Assembly: GCF_003253735.1 (NCBI RefSeq)
Contig: NZ_QKYW01000001.1
Location: 372,001 to 436,000 of the forward strand
Direction of reading: 5' to 3'
Length of the DNA: 64,000 nucleotides
Source: Pseudomonas sp. URMO17WK12:I2
GTDB taxonomy: Bacteria; Pseudomonadota; Gammaproteobacteria; Pseudomonadales; Pseudomonadaceae
Part shown: one piece after another, positions 34,490 through 43,501 of the stretch
Position numbering within the stretch: the stretch's first letter is position 1
How the letters are laid out: each line of letters begins with the position of its first letter
Program-made: the position numbers and the translations under genes
The notes under the pieces: generated by a model
The model's database searches: none
What the model was told of the DNA's origin: nothing
What the model saw: the letters and a program-made list of their open reading frames with translations, nothing else

Positions 34490-34510
34490 AACGGATGGTG
34501 CTCCACCTGC

Positions 34511-35119
34511 CTACTTGAGGCTCGGCGGCAGGTCGCGCCACTCGCCTGGCTGCAAGCCATCCAACGACCAGGGGCCGATGCGCACGCGCACCAGGCGCAG
34601 CGTCGGCAGGCCGACCGCCGCCGTCATGCGCCGCACCTGGCGGTTGCGGCCCTCGCGAATCACCAATTCCAGCCAACTGGTGGGCACGCTCTTGCGAAAG
34701 CGCACCGGCGGGTTGCGCGGCCACAGTTCGGGCTCGCTCAGCTGCCGAGCCTCGGCAGGCAGCGTCGGCCCATCGTTGAGCTGCACGCCATCACGCAGCT
34801 GCTGCAACTGCTCGGCACTGGCCTCGCCCTCCACCTGCACCCAGTAGGTCTTGGCCAGCTTGTGCTTGGGGTCGGCGATCTTCGCCTGCAGTTGCCCGTC
34901 ATTGGTGAGCAGCAGCAAGCCTTCGCTATCGCGATCGAGCCGTCCGGCCGGATACACACCGGGCACCGCGACGAAATCCTTGAGCGTGGCCCGGCCCTGG
35001 TCGTCATTGAACTGGGTCAGCACATCGAACGGCTTGTTCAACACGATCAGGCGCGGCTCGGCAGGCGCAGCCTTGGCCACACGATAGGGACGCGGTGCGG
35101 GGCGTTTGGGTCGGGACAT
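34511..35119 (-). CDS. rluE: 23S rRNA pseudouridine(2457) synthase RluE
   Basis: 202 residues from [14 protein letters not shown]. It is an RsuA/RluE-class pseudouridine synthase without an S4 domain. [20 protein letters not shown] (about 24-43), the catalytic Asp in [15 protein letters not shown] (about 57-71), [19 protein letters not shown] and [13 protein letters not shown] match E. coli RluE closely. Upstream in-frame starts (ATG 35134, others to 35218) exist; none has a good ribosome-binding site, and the longest overlaps the LysR gene, so the start is uncertain. Confidence 0.92.
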   Translation of the reverse strand: MSRPKRPAPRPYRVAKAAPAEPRLIVLNKPFDVLTQFNDDQGRATLKDFVAVPGVYPAGRLDRDSEGLLLLTNDGQLQAKIADPKHKLAKTYWVQVEGEASAEQLQQLRDGVQLNDGPTLPAEARQLSEPELWPRNPPVRFRKSVPTSWLELVIREGRNRQVRRMTAAVGLPTLRLVRVRIGPWSLDGLQPGEWRDLPPSLK

Positions 35120-35186
35120 GCAGCGAGCAGCCATTGCAGAACGGCTGTGCAGTTTAGCGCAAAGCCATCGGTCTTCGGCCGCCGGG

Positions 35187-36113
35187 TCAGCGGCCACTGC
35201 GATCGAGTACCGGCGCATGCACCGCCATCAGCTCGACGATCCATTCGATGAACACCCGCAGCTTGGTGCTGACGTGGCGGTTGGGCGGATAGGCGAGGTA
35301 CATCGGCATCGGCTCGAACTGCCAGTCTGCGAAGACCGCCACCAGCTCGCCGCGCTGCACATGGGTATCGGCCATGTAGGTGGGCAGCCAGAGTACACCG
35401 AGCCCAGCCAGCCCGGCGGCCAGGTAGGCATTGCCGTCGTCCACCGCCACCACGTAGCGGCCCTCGATGTCGAGGCGTTCGGCACCGCGCTGCATGCGAT
35501 AGGAAAACACCTTGCCAGCCCGTGCACGCTTGAACCCGACGATGCGGTGGTGGCTGTCGACCAGCTCCTGCGGGTGCAGCGGCGTGCCGCAACGCTGCAC
35601 GTAGGTCGGCGCGGCGTAGACGCCCGAGCGCAGATCGCCGACACGCCGCGCCATCAGCGACTGATCGGTGACTTCACCGCCGCGGATCACGCAGTCGACG
35701 TTCTCGCCGAGCAGGTCGACGAGACGATCACTGGCGCCCAGGTCGAGCTGAATCTCCGGATAACGGGCATGGAAGGCCGGCAGTGACGGCACCAGGATCA
35801 TCCGCGCGAACGGGCTGGGAACGTCAACACGCAAGCGCCCGCGCGGCTGGCTGCTGGCATCGGAAAGGCTGGTCTCGGCGTCGTCCATGTCGGCGAGCAG
35901 GCGCACTACGCGCTCATAGTAAGCCGCGCCGTCGGCCGTCAGCGCGACCCTGCGGGTGGTGCGGTTCAGCAGGCGCACACGCAAGCGCGCCTCGAGCTGC
36001 TGCACAAGCTGGGTCACGCTGGTCTTGCTCATGCTCAGCGTATCGGCGGCCTTGGTGAAGCTACCCGTCTCCACCACCCGGGCGAAGGCGCGCATCGCAT
36101 CGAATCGGTCCAT
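35187..36113 (-). CDS. LysR family transcriptional regulator
   Basis: 308 residues from [20 protein letters not shown]; the open frame upstream of this ATG is not family-like. N-terminal winged helix-turn-helix (about 1-60, [20 protein letters not shown]) and a C-terminal periplasmic-binding-like effector domain (about 90-300). It is divergent from the Rid-family gene with 127 bases between starts, and the dyad at 36130-36148 lies there, so it probably controls that gene and itself. The inducer cannot be predicted. Confidence 0.92.
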   Translation of the reverse strand: MDRFDAMRAFARVVETGSFTKAADTLSMSKTSVTQLVQQLEARLRVRLLNRTTRRVALTADGAAYYERVVRLLADMDDAETSLSDASSQPRGRLRVDVPSPFARMILVPSLPAFHARYPEIQLDLGASDRLVDLLGENVDCVIRGGEVTDQSLMARRVGDLRSGVYAAPTYVQRCGTPLHPQELVDSHHRIVGFKRARAGKVFSYRMQRGAERLDIEGRYVVAVDDGNAYLAAGLAGLGVLWLPTYMADTHVQRGELVAVFADWQFEPMPMYLAYPPNRHVSTKLRVFIEWIVELMAVHAPVLDRSGR

Positions 36114-36129
36114 CTGTTCAACCAGTGAT

Positions 36130-36148
36130 TGTTTGGGATTCGCAAACA
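36130..36148. promoter_or_regulatory. LysR-type operator between the LysR gene and the Rid-family gene
   Basis: Perfect dyad TGTTTG-N7-CAAACA, 17 bases before the regulator's start codon. It fits the LysR T-N11-A pattern and is the only clear palindrome in this intergenic region. Confidence 0.6.
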
Positions 36149-36240
36149 GTGTTGATGGAAGTGGCCGGTTTATCCACCCCGGCAGCGCTCCTAAAGTGAA
36201 CCCATCACTTGAACGGGTCCAGTGCCCCAGAGGAAACGAC

Positions 36241-36636
36241 ATGACAACGCGCGACGTGGTTTTCCCCGCAGGCCGCCAGGCCCTTTACGAACGCAACCGT
36301 TATTCACCGGCAGTGCGCTGCAATGGCCTGCTGTTCGTATCCGGGCAGGTCGGTAGCCGCCCGGACGGCTCGCCCGAGCCGGAGCTCAAGGCCCAGGTTC
36401 GCCTGGCATTCGAGAACCTCAACGCGGTGCTCGCAGCCGCCGACTGCAGCTTCGACGACGTGGTCGACGTGACGGTGTTCATCGTCAACCCCGAACAGCG
36501 CTTCGAAACCATCTGGGAGGTGGTGCCCGAGTATTGGGGCGTTGCGCCATTCCCGAACATCACGTGCGTGGGCGTGACCTGGCTGTATGGCTTCCAGTTC
36601 GAGATCAAGGTGATCGCCAAGTTGCCAACGGCCTGA
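36241..36636 (+). CDS. Rid-family (YjgF/YER057c/UK114) protein
   Basis: 131 residues from [20 protein letters not shown] with AGAGGA well placed upstream. Rid proteins are trimeric; RidA itself hydrolyses reactive enamine/imine intermediates. Here [20 protein letters not shown] (about 21-40) and [10 protein letters not shown] are typical. At the place where RidA has its catalytic Arg (P-A-R-S) this protein reads PNIT, so the Arg appears to be missing and imine deaminase activity is doubtful. Divergent from the LysR regulator, upstream of lipA by 125 bases. Confidence 0.88.
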   Translation: MTTRDVVFPAGRQALYERNRYSPAVRCNGLLFVSGQVGSRPDGSPEPELKAQVRLAFENLNAVLAAADCSFDDVVDVTVFIVNPEQRFETIWEVVPEYWGVAPFPNITCVGVTWLYGFQFEIKVIAKLPTA

Positions 36637-36761
36637 ACAAGGCCCGTATGGTGGCAGCAGGTGGACGGTCAGGCGCTTGCCACAGCGGTGTGTGGTACAC
36701 TTCGCGGCGGCCAAAAGCTACCCCTCCGCCACCGCTGCCCCTACCGGAGCCGAGATTTTCG

Positions 36762-37814
36762 ATGTCCGATACCGCCCCCCAGAAGCCCATTGCCAGCGGT
36801 GAAAAATTCCGCACCGCACAGGGTATTACCGCTATCAAGGACGGCCAGAAACGCCGTGCCTCGACCGAAGCCAAGGTGTACGAGCCCAAGCCGAGCTGGT
36901 TGCGGGTCAAGGCGCCGGGCGGCAGCCGTTTCGAAGCAGTCAAGCGTAACGTCGGTGAGCACCGCCTGAGCACCGTTTGCCAGGAATCCCACTGCCCGAA
37001 CATGGGGGAGTGCTGGTCCAACGGCACGGCCACCATCATGCTGATGGGTTCGGTGTGCACCCGTGCCTGCCGCTTCTGCGCAGTGGACACCGGCAACCCG
37101 AACGGCTGGCTGGACAAGGAAGAGCCGCAGAACACCGCCAAGTCGGTGGAGCTGATGGCGCTGCGCTATATCGTGCTGACCTCGGTGGACCGCGACGACC
37201 TGCCAGACGGCGGCGCCGCGCATTACGCCGCCTGCGTCCAGGCGATCAAGGCCAACACCCCGCAGGTGGTGGTAGAAGCGCTGACCCCGGATTTCGACGG
37301 CGACCTGGCGTGTATCGAGCGCGTGGTGGACTCCGGCCTCGAAGTGTTCGCCCAGAACGTCGAGACCGTTGACCGCCTGACTCGCGAAGTGCGCGACCCG
37401 CGCGCCGGATACCGTAAAACCCTCGATGTGCTGGCCCACGCCAAGCGCCATCGCCCCGACGTGCTCACCAAGACCAGCCTGATGCTCGGCCTGGGCGAGA
37501 CCGACGACGAAGTGTTCGAGGCCATGCAGGACATGCGCGCCGTGGGTGTGGACATTTTGACCCTCGGCCAGTACCTGCAGCCGACCCGCAATCACCTGCC
37601 GGTCAAGCGTTGGGTCAGCCCGGACGAGTTCAACCGCTTCCGCGACATCGGCCTGCAGATGGGCTTCATGGAAGTGGCGGCCGGCCCCCTGGTACGTTCA
37701 AGCTACCGCGCCGACAAGGTGTTCGAGAAGAACAACCTGGGTCTCGCTGCACCGGTTCCGGTGCCGGGCCAGCAGGTCGACAACAGCCTGATTCCCGCGC
37801 TGAACGTCAACTGA
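36762..37814 (+). CDS. lipA: Lipoyl synthase
   Basis: 350 residues from [20 protein letters not shown]. Radical SAM enzyme that inserts two sulfurs into protein-bound octanoyl groups. The auxiliary cluster motif [12 protein letters not shown] (about 72-83), the SAM cluster CTRACRFC (about 98-105) and the C-terminal [10 protein letters not shown] are all present. lipA lies convergent to lipB, separated by a terminator. In pseudomonads I know, lipA follows lipB in the same direction, so this orientation is unusual. Confidence 0.97.
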   Translation: MSDTAPQKPIASGEKFRTAQGITAIKDGQKRRASTEAKVYEPKPSWLRVKAPGGSRFEAVKRNVGEHRLSTVCQESHCPNMGECWSNGTATIMLMGSVCTRACRFCAVDTGNPNGWLDKEEPQNTAKSVELMALRYIVLTSVDRDDLPDGGAAHYAACVQAIKANTPQVVVEALTPDFDGDLACIERVVDSGLEVFAQNVETVDRLTREVRDPRAGYRKTLDVLAHAKRHRPDVLTKTSLMLGLGETDDEVFEAMQDMRAVGVDILTLGQYLQPTRNHLPVKRWVSPDEFNRFRDIGLQMGFMEVAAGPLVRSSYRADKVFEKNNLGLAAPVPVPGQQVDNSLIPALNVN

Positions 37815-37842
37815 TAGCGCTCTGGCTCAAACCAGCCAAGTG

Positions 37843-37869
37843 AAAAAAGGGACGCCTCGGCGTCCCTTT
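37843..37869 (+). terminator. Terminator between lipA and lipB
   Basis: AAAAAA-GGGACGC-CTCG-GCGTCCC-TTTCTC, 7-bp GC stem, 28 bases after the lipA stop in the convergent gap. The A run gives it a U tract on the minus strand too, so it can end lipB transcripts. Confidence 0.88.
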
Positions 37870-37892
37870 CTCGTTGCTTGCGACTGCGTGCC

Positions 37893-38516
37893 CTAGGCGT
37901 AACCCAATCGTTGACGTAGCGCCTGCTCAAGGCGCCTGGCGGCTTCGTCGAAGGCAGGCGGCGTAGCCACCAGATCCTTCAACTGAGTCATCTGCAAGCC
38001 GGCATAGCCACACGGATTGATGCGCCCGAAGGGCGTCATGTCCATGTCGATGTTGAGCGCCAGGCCGTGGAACGAGCAGCCGCGACGCACCCGCAGGCCC
38101 AGTGAGGCGATCTTGTCGCCCTTGACGTAGACGCCCGGGGCATCGGCCCTGGGTGCGGCTTCGACGCCGTAGCTGGCGAGCACCTCGACCAGGGCCTGTT
38201 CCATGACGGTGACCAGCTCGCGCACGCCCAGGTCCAGGCGGCGCAGATCCAGCATCAGGTAGCCGACCAGTTGGCCGGGGCCATGGTAGGTCACCTGGCC
38301 GCCGCGCTCCACCTGCACTACCGGAATATCACCAGGCGCCAGCAGGTGCTCGGGCTTGCCCGCCTGGCCCTGGGTAAACACCTGGGGATGCTGCAGCAAC
38401 CAGATCTCGTCAGGCGTGGTCTCGTCGCGCTCGGCAGTCAGCGCGCGCATCGCCTCGAGGGTCGGCAGATAGTCGACCAGCCCAAGGTGGCGCACGATCA
38501 GATCAGCTGCGGCCAC
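37893..38516 (-). CDS. lipB: Octanoyltransferase LipB
   Basis: 207 residues. It moves octanoyl from acyl carrier protein to lipoyl domains, the first step of lipoate synthesis. [20 protein letters not shown] (about 71-90), the catalytic Lys in [12 protein letters not shown] (about 134-145) and the nucleophilic Cys in the late INPCGYAGL (about 166-174) are seen. The start is GTG at 38516; its first base is the last base of the ybeD TAG stop, so the two are tightly coupled. Confidence 0.96.
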   Translation of the reverse strand: MAAADLIVRHLGLVDYLPTLEAMRALTAERDETTPDEIWLLQHPQVFTQGQAGKPEHLLAPGDIPVVQVERGGQVTYHGPGQLVGYLMLDLRRLDLGVRELVTVMEQALVEVLASYGVEAAPRADAPGVYVKGDKIASLGLRVRRGCSFHGLALNIDMDMTPFGRINPCGYAGLQMTQLKDLVATPPAFDEAARRLEQALRQRLGYA

Positions 38517-38794
38517 TACAGCACCATGTGCACGCGGCCGGTGGCACGCAGGTCGACATGAATGGCTTCCAGCTGCTCGACGCCGGTAGCGGTGATCAGC
38601 ACCTGCACGGAGAGAAAGCGGCCCTTGCTGCTGTCGCGGGTCACCAGGGTGCCGGCATCGAAGTCGGGCGCGTGGCGCTGCATCACCTCGATCACCATAT
38701 CAGCGAAGCCTTCACCGGCCTCGCCGATCACCTTGATCGGATAGTTCTTGCAGGGAAATTCGATTTTCGGAGCTTGTACGTCGGTATCGGTCAT
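38516..38794 (-). CDS. ybeD: DUF493 / YbeD family protein
   Basis: 92 residues from [20 protein letters not shown]; the ATG at 38842 would add 16 unlike residues. Small ferredoxin-fold (ACT-like) protein with [20 protein letters not shown] (about 18-37) and [15 protein letters not shown] (about 55-69). It always sits by lipB in gammaproteobacteria and its function is not settled, though a link to lipoate metabolism is suggested by location. It follows dacA by 68 bases. Confidence 0.9.
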   Translation of the reverse strand: MTDTDVQAPKIEFPCKNYPIKVIGEAGEGFADMVIEVMQRHAPDFDAGTLVTRDSSKGRFLSVQVLITATGVEQLEAIHVDLRATGRVHMVL

Positions 38795-38862
38795 GGTGTT
38801 CACTGATCCAAAATGAAACGCCCTCGGGTCGAGGGCGTTCATCGCAACATGGGGGCGAGCTG

Positions 38863-40038
38863 TCAGTTAAACAACCCGTAGAAGAACAAGCGAATGCTAT
38901 CCCACAGCTGGCGGAAGAAACCACCCTCCTCGACCGCCTCGAGCGCAACCAGATCGGCGCTGTGCACCACCTGATCGCCCATCTTCACTTCGACCTTGCC
39001 GATCACGTCACCCTGGGCGATCGGTGCGGTGATCTGCTGGTTGAGGGTCATGCTCGCCTGCAGCTTCTCCAGCTGGCCTTTGGGCAGGGTGAGAGTCAGG
39101 TCCTGAGCCAGACCGGCCTTGACCTGGTTGGTCTGACCTTTCCAGACCGGCGCCTGAGCCAGCTCGGTGCCCTTCTGGTAGAAGGTACGGGTTTCGAAGA
39201 AACGGAAGCCATAGGTCAAAAGCTTCTGGGTTTCTGCCGCACGGGCGCTTTCGCTGTCGGTGCCGAATACCGAGGTGATCATGCGCGCGCCGTCACGTAC
39301 TGCCGAAGCCACCAGGCAGAAGCCGGCCTCGTTGGTGTGGCCGGTTTTCAGGCCGTCGACGGTACGGTCGCGCCACAGCAGCAGGTTACGGTTGGGCTGC
39401 TTGATGTTGTTCCACAGGAATTCTTTCTGCGAATAGATGGCGTAGTGCTCGGCGTCCTCGTTGATGATCGCACGCGCCAGGATCGCCATGTCGTGGGCGC
39501 TGGAGTAGTGATCAGGATGCGGCAGGCCGGTGGCGTTCATGAAGTGGCTGTTCTTCATGCCCAGGCGCTCGGCGGTGGCGTTCATCATGTCGGCGAAGGC
39601 GTCTTCACTGCCGGCAATGTGCTCGGCGATGGCGATGCTGGCGTCGTTGCCGGACTGGATGATCACACCGTGCAGCAGTTCGTCGACGGTCGCCTGGCTG
39701 TTCACCGGCAGGAACATGGTGGAGCCACCCGAGGCTGCGCCACCGGTACGCCAGGCGTGCTCGCTGATGGTGACCTTGTCCTGCTCGCCGATCTTGCCGT
39801 TGCGAATCTCCAGCGTGGCGATGTAGGCGGTCATCAGCTTGGTCAGGCTGGCCGGCGGCAGGCGCTGATCGGCATTGTTCTCGACCAGGATGTTGCCACT
39901 GGCGCCGTCCATCAGCACATAGGACTTGGCAGCCAGTTGCGGCGGAGCCGGCAGCGGCGCCTGGTTGGCCCAGGCACTGGAGGTGCCGAGCAGCATAAGT
40001 GACAGGAAGATGCGTTGCGCGAAGCTGGTGATTTTCAT
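38863..40038 (-). CDS. dacA: D-alanyl-D-alanine carboxypeptidase (PBP5/6 type)
   Basis: 391 residues from [20 protein letters not shown]. The signal peptide probably ends at SAWA (24). Penicillin-binding motifs: active Ser in SLTK (64-67), SGN (129-131) and KTG (in [12 protein letters not shown]). The C-terminal domain ends in the amphipathic helix [18 protein letters not shown] (374-391), which anchors the enzyme to the periplasmic face of the inner membrane. It trims pentapeptides in peptidoglycan. Between it and rlpA lies a 146-base repeat element. Confidence 0.97.
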   Translation of the reverse strand: MKITSFAQRIFLSLMLLGTSSAWANQAPLPAPPQLAAKSYVLMDGASGNILVENNADQRLPPASLTKLMTAYIATLEIRNGKIGEQDKVTISEHAWRTGGAASGGSTMFLPVNSQATVDELLHGVIIQSGNDASIAIAEHIAGSEDAFADMMNATAERLGMKNSHFMNATGLPHPDHYSSAHDMAILARAIINEDAEHYAIYSQKEFLWNNIKQPNRNLLLWRDRTVDGLKTGHTNEAGFCLVASAVRDGARMITSVFGTDSESARAAETQKLLTYGFRFFETRTFYQKGTELAQAPVWKGQTNQVKAGLAQDLTLTLPKGQLEKLQASMTLNQQITAPIAQGDVIGKVEVKMGDQVVHSADLVALEAVEEGGFFRQLWDSIRLFFYGLFN

Positions 40039-40165
40039 CCGTCTCTCTAGATCGCTGGAAGGTGGAACAGGCCCTTGCGGGCAAATGTGAAACGTGGGCG
40101 CCGCACCGCGGCGATCCACTGCTTAGTCAGGCGGCGAACCATTTAGTTGCTCGCCAGAACCGGCC

Positions 40166-40311
40166 TTAGAACCTTTTCACGATCTCGCGAGCTAGAGCGA
40201 TACAAGGCAAAAACAAGCGAGGAAGCGGAGTTTACAAGTGGTAAATGAGCATTCCGAGCTTGTTTTTAACGCAGTAGCGCCGACGCGCAGCAGATCGTGA
40301 ACAGGTTCTTA
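40166..40311. repeat. MITE-like repeat copy 1, between dacA and rlpA
   Basis: 146 bases with terminal inverted repeats: TTAGAACCTTTTCACGATCT (40166-40185) against AGATCGTGAACAGGTTCTTA (40292-40311), about 17 of 20 matching. An internal stem AAAAACAAGC / GCTTGTTTTT (40209-40218, 40258-40267) encloses a small TTTAC-AAGTG-GTAAA palindrome. The last three bases are the rlpA TAA stop. Related copies are at 53336-53547 and 55601-55740. Confidence 0.75.
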
Positions 40312-41322
40312 GTCGGCCTTGACCAGGGTTGCTTGCCCGAGGTTGGCGACGCGGATGCTGTCACGCACCCGGTCAGCCTCGCCCTGGCTGTTGATCGGCC
40401 CCAGCCGTACGCGGTGCAGTATCTGCTGGTTGCGCACCACTGAGTTGATGAATACCGGGGCACTCACCGACTCGCTCAACTTGGACTTGAGAAGCTCCGC
40501 AGCGTCGGGATTGGCGAAGGCTCCCACTTGGAGATACAGGCCAGACGCTGCGGCTGAAGCGTTTTTTTTTGAGTCGATCTGCACCGGCACGGTGGCGGCG
40601 GCGTGCTGTTGTGCCGGCGGCGAATACTGCTCCACCGGCGCATTGGCCAGTTTCAGCTGTTCCAGCTGCGCGGACTGCACCTTGGCCATCTGCGGCTGCT
40701 TGATCATCATCGGCACCGGACGCCCCTGCTGGGCCCACCATTCGGTGGGGTCGATGCCCTCGACGCGCACCTGGGCGGTGCCCTTCTCGGCGTAGCCGAG
40801 CTTCTTGGCGGCAGCGAAGGACAGGTCGATGATGCGATCGGAATAGAACGGGCCACGGTCGTTGACGCGCAGGATCGCGCTCTTGCCGTTTTCCAGGTTG
40901 GTCACCCGCACGTAGCTGGGCAGCGGCAGGGTCTTGTGGGCGGCGGTCATGCCGTACAGGTCGTAGGCTTCACCGTTGGCGGTCGCCTGGCCATGGAACT
41001 TGGTGCCATACCAGGACGCCGGGCCGGTGGCCACGTAGCGACGGGCATCGGCAATCGGGTAGTACTGCTTGCCGAAGACCACGTAAGGGCTGGCCTTGAC
41101 CGGGCCGTAGTGTGGCATCGGAATGGCGTCCTGGATCTTCGAGACGTCGACATCCCACCAGGGCGCGCCGTCCTTGTGCGGACGGTTGAAATCACTGGGA
41201 CCGGACGTCGGGCTGCCCGCCTGGCTCGGCGCCGAGCCTGTCGGCGCGCGACCGGAGGAACAACTGGCCAGCAGCACAACAGCAACGCCGCAGGCGGCCA
41301 GCTTGAACGGCAAGCGTGTCAT
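40309..41322 (-). CDS. rlpA: Septal ring lytic transglycosylase RlpA
   Basis: 337-residue lipoprotein. The signal peptide ends LLASC, giving lipid-modified Cys21. A double-psi beta-barrel (RlpA) domain (about 95-190: GPASWYGTKFHGQATANGE, RVNDRGPFYSDRIIDLS) cuts naked glycan strands in P. aeruginosa, and a C-terminal SPOR domain (about 260-335) targets septal peptidoglycan. Its start overlaps the mltB stop by 4 bases. The stop codon coincides with the end of the repeat element at 40166-40311, but length and C terminus look complete. Confidence 0.95.
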   Translation of the reverse strand: MTRLPFKLAACGVAVVLLASCSSGRAPTGSAPSQAGSPTSGPSDFNRPHKDGAPWWDVDVSKIQDAIPMPHYGPVKASPYVVFGKQYYPIADARRYVATGPASWYGTKFHGQATANGEAYDLYGMTAAHKTLPLPSYVRVTNLENGKSAILRVNDRGPFYSDRIIDLSFAAAKKLGYAEKGTAQVRVEGIDPTEWWAQQGRPVPMMIKQPQMAKVQSAQLEQLKLANAPVEQYSPPAQQHAAATVPVQIDSKKNASAAASGLYLQVGAFANPDAAELLKSKLSESVSAPVFINSVVRNQQILHRVRLGPINSQGEADRVRDSIRVANLGQATLVKAD

Positions 41323-42353
41323 TGATTGGCACCTCGGGCCTGAACCAGCAGCTCGGACAATTGATTGACCGCCATGGCGTACATCACGCTGCGGTTATAG
41401 CGGGTAATCACGAAGAAATTCGGCTGCCCCATCCAGTACTCGGGGCCTTCGGCACCGTCCAGGCGAAAGGCGGTAACCGGCAGGTCGTCGGCCAGCACGT
41501 CGTTGCTCGACCAGCCCAGGGCGCGCAGTTCGCCTACGGTCTTCTCGGGATCCAGGCCGGAGCTCAGGCCCTGATCGGCCTGCTCGCCCTTGACCGTTGC
41601 CAGGCTGGCCACCGGCTGCCCCGGCTGCCAGTTATGGCGCTTGAAGTAGCTGGCCACGCTGCCGATGGCATCGGTCGGGTCGCTCCAGATATTGATGTGG
41701 CCGTCGCCGTCGAAATCCACGGCGTAGGCGCGGAAGCTGCTCGGCATGAACTGCGGCAGCCCCATGGCACCCGCATAGGAACCTTTCAGGCTGGCCGGGT
41801 CGACCTGTTCTTCGCGGGTCAGCATGAGGAACTCGCGCAGCTCCTTGCGAAAGAACGGCGCGCGCGGCGGGTAATCGAAAGCCAGGGTGGACAGCGCATC
41901 GATCACCCGGTAGTTGCCGGTATTGCCACCGTAGGAGGTTTCCACACCAATGATGGCGACGATGATCTCGGCCGGTACACCGTATTCCTTCTCGGCACGC
42001 GCCAGGGCTTCGGCGTGCTCGTTCCAGAACGCCACACCTTTGTTGATGCGCGCGTCGGTAATGAAGATCGGGCGGTATTCCTTCCACGGTTTGACCCGCT
42101 CTGCCGGGCGCGAAATGGCATCGAGAATCGCCTGCTTGCGCTCCACATCGGCGAACAAGGTAGTCAGCTGCTCGCTGGCAAAACCGTAGTCACGGGTCAT
42201 TTCGGTGATGAACTCGCCGACCAGTGGCGAGTTCGCGTATTCGTTGGCAGCCATCGCCTGTGGAGCCCCGAGCAGGCCGGCGACCGCCAGCCATTGTGCA
42301 TGTCGTGCGGCCCAGCCACGCAAAATCTGCATTGAATTCATAACCCCAATCAT
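41319..42353 (-). CDS. mltB: Lytic murein transglycosylase B
   Basis: About 344 residues. The MltB/SLT_2 family fold shows NSPLVGEFITEMTRDYGF, the catalytic Glu in IVAIIGVETSYGGNTGNY (about 140) and GAMGLPQFMPSSFRAYAVDF. It cleaves glycan strands to anhydro-muropeptides. The N terminus has a hydrophobic signal (WLAVAGLLGAPQAMA) but no lipobox, so it is probably periplasmic rather than a lipoprotein. Four close ATGs (42368, 42353, 42341, 42332) compete; 42353 overlaps the rodA TGA as ATGA and is taken for coupling, not certainty. Confidence 0.93.
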   Translation of the reverse strand: MIGVMNSMQILRGWAARHAQWLAVAGLLGAPQAMAANEYANSPLVGEFITEMTRDYGFASEQLTTLFADVERKQAILDAISRPAERVKPWKEYRPIFITDARINKGVAFWNEHAEALARAEKEYGVPAEIIVAIIGVETSYGGNTGNYRVIDALSTLAFDYPPRAPFFRKELREFLMLTREEQVDPASLKGSYAGAMGLPQFMPSSFRAYAVDFDGDGHINIWSDPTDAIGSVASYFKRHNWQPGQPVASLATVKGEQADQGLSSGLDPEKTVGELRALGWSSNDVLADDLPVTAFRLDGAEGPEYWMGQPNFFVITRYNRSVMYAMAVNQLSELLVQARGANQ

Positions 42354-43501
42354 GCCTGAGCGATCCACTTGCGGTGCGTGTGGATGGACATCAGGATTCC
42401 GAAACTCGACAACAACGTAATCAATGACGTGCCGCCATAACTGATGAACGGCAGCGGCACTCCCACTACCGGCAACAACCCGCTGACCATGCCGATATTG
42501 ATGAACACATAGACGAAGAAGGTCATGGTCAAACCGCCGGCAAGCAGCTTACCGAACAGCGTCTGCGCTTGCACGGTAATCACCAGACCGCGTGCAATCA
42601 ACAGAATGTACAAGAGCAGCAACAGACAGACACCAATCAGGCCGAATTCTTCGGCCAGAACGGCAATGATAAAGTCCGTGTGGCTTTCCGGCAAAAAGTC
42701 CAGGTGCGACTGGGTGCCGAGCAACCAGCCCTTGCCGAATACCCCGCCGGAGCCGATCGCCGCCTTGGACTGGATGATGTTCCAGCCGGCCCCCAGCGGA
42801 TCGCTTTCCGGGTTGATGAAGGTCAGCACCCGGCGCTTCTGGTAGTCGTGCATCACGAAGAACCACATCGCCACCGCGATCGGCGCGACCGCTGCCACGG
42901 CGCCGGCGATCCAGCGCCACTGCAGGCCGGCCATGAACAGCACGAAGGCGCCGGAGGCAAGGATCAGCAGTGAGGTACCCAGGTCCGGCTGCAGCAGGAT
43001 CAGCACGAACGGCGTGACCACCAGCCCCAGGCTCACCGACACGTGCTTGAGATTCGGCGGCAGGGTGCGTTTGGACAGGTACCAGGCCATGGTTGCCGGC
43101 ATCAGGATCTTCATGAATTCCGAGGGCTGGAAGCGGATCACCCCGGGGATGTTGATCCAGCGCGTGGCACCCATCGCGTTGTGGCCCATAACATCCACCA
43201 CCACCAACAGGCCGACCCCACAGAGGTAACCCAGCGGCACCCAGCGAGCCATGAAGCGCGGCTCGAACTGGGCGATGACCACCATCGCCACCAGGCCGAT
43301 ACCAAAGGAGCTGGCCTGCTTCATCAACAGGTCGAGGTTCTTGCCGCTGGCCGAATAGAGAACGAACAGGCTGCCAGTGGCGAGCAGCAGCAACAACAGC
43401 AGCAGAATGCCGTCGATGTGCAGGCGCTGCAGCAGGCTGGAGCGCCTACGCAGGACGTCGTCGCTGGACAGCGTGCGGTCGAAGCTGCCGGTCAGGCTCA
43501 T
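42350..43501 (-). CDS. rodA: Rod shape-determining protein RodA (peptidoglycan glycosyltransferase)
   Basis: 383 residues, SEDS family, about ten membrane segments. It polymerises glycan strands for cell elongation with its partner PBP2. Conserved blocks: GATRWINIPGVIRFQPSEFM (about 110-129), LQPDLGTSLLI (about 168-178), GKGWLLGTQSHLDFLPESHT (about 253-272) and the C-terminal VPLPFISYGGTSLI. It overlaps mrdA by 4 bases at its start and mltB at its end, which indicates translational coupling along the elongation operon. Confidence 0.97.
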   Translation of the reverse strand: MSLTGSFDRTLSSDDVLRRRSSLLQRLHIDGILLLLLLLLATGSLFVLYSASGKNLDLLMKQASSFGIGLVAMVVIAQFEPRFMARWVPLGYLCGVGLLVVVDVMGHNAMGATRWINIPGVIRFQPSEFMKILMPATMAWYLSKRTLPPNLKHVSVSLGLVVTPFVLILLQPDLGTSLLILASGAFVLFMAGLQWRWIAGAVAAVAPIAVAMWFFVMHDYQKRRVLTFINPESDPLGAGWNIIQSKAAIGSGGVFGKGWLLGTQSHLDFLPESHTDFIIAVLAEEFGLIGVCLLLLLYILLIARGLVITVQAQTLFGKLLAGGLTMTFFVYVFINIGMVSGLLPVVGVPLPFISYGGTSLITLLSSFGILMSIHTHRKWIAQA

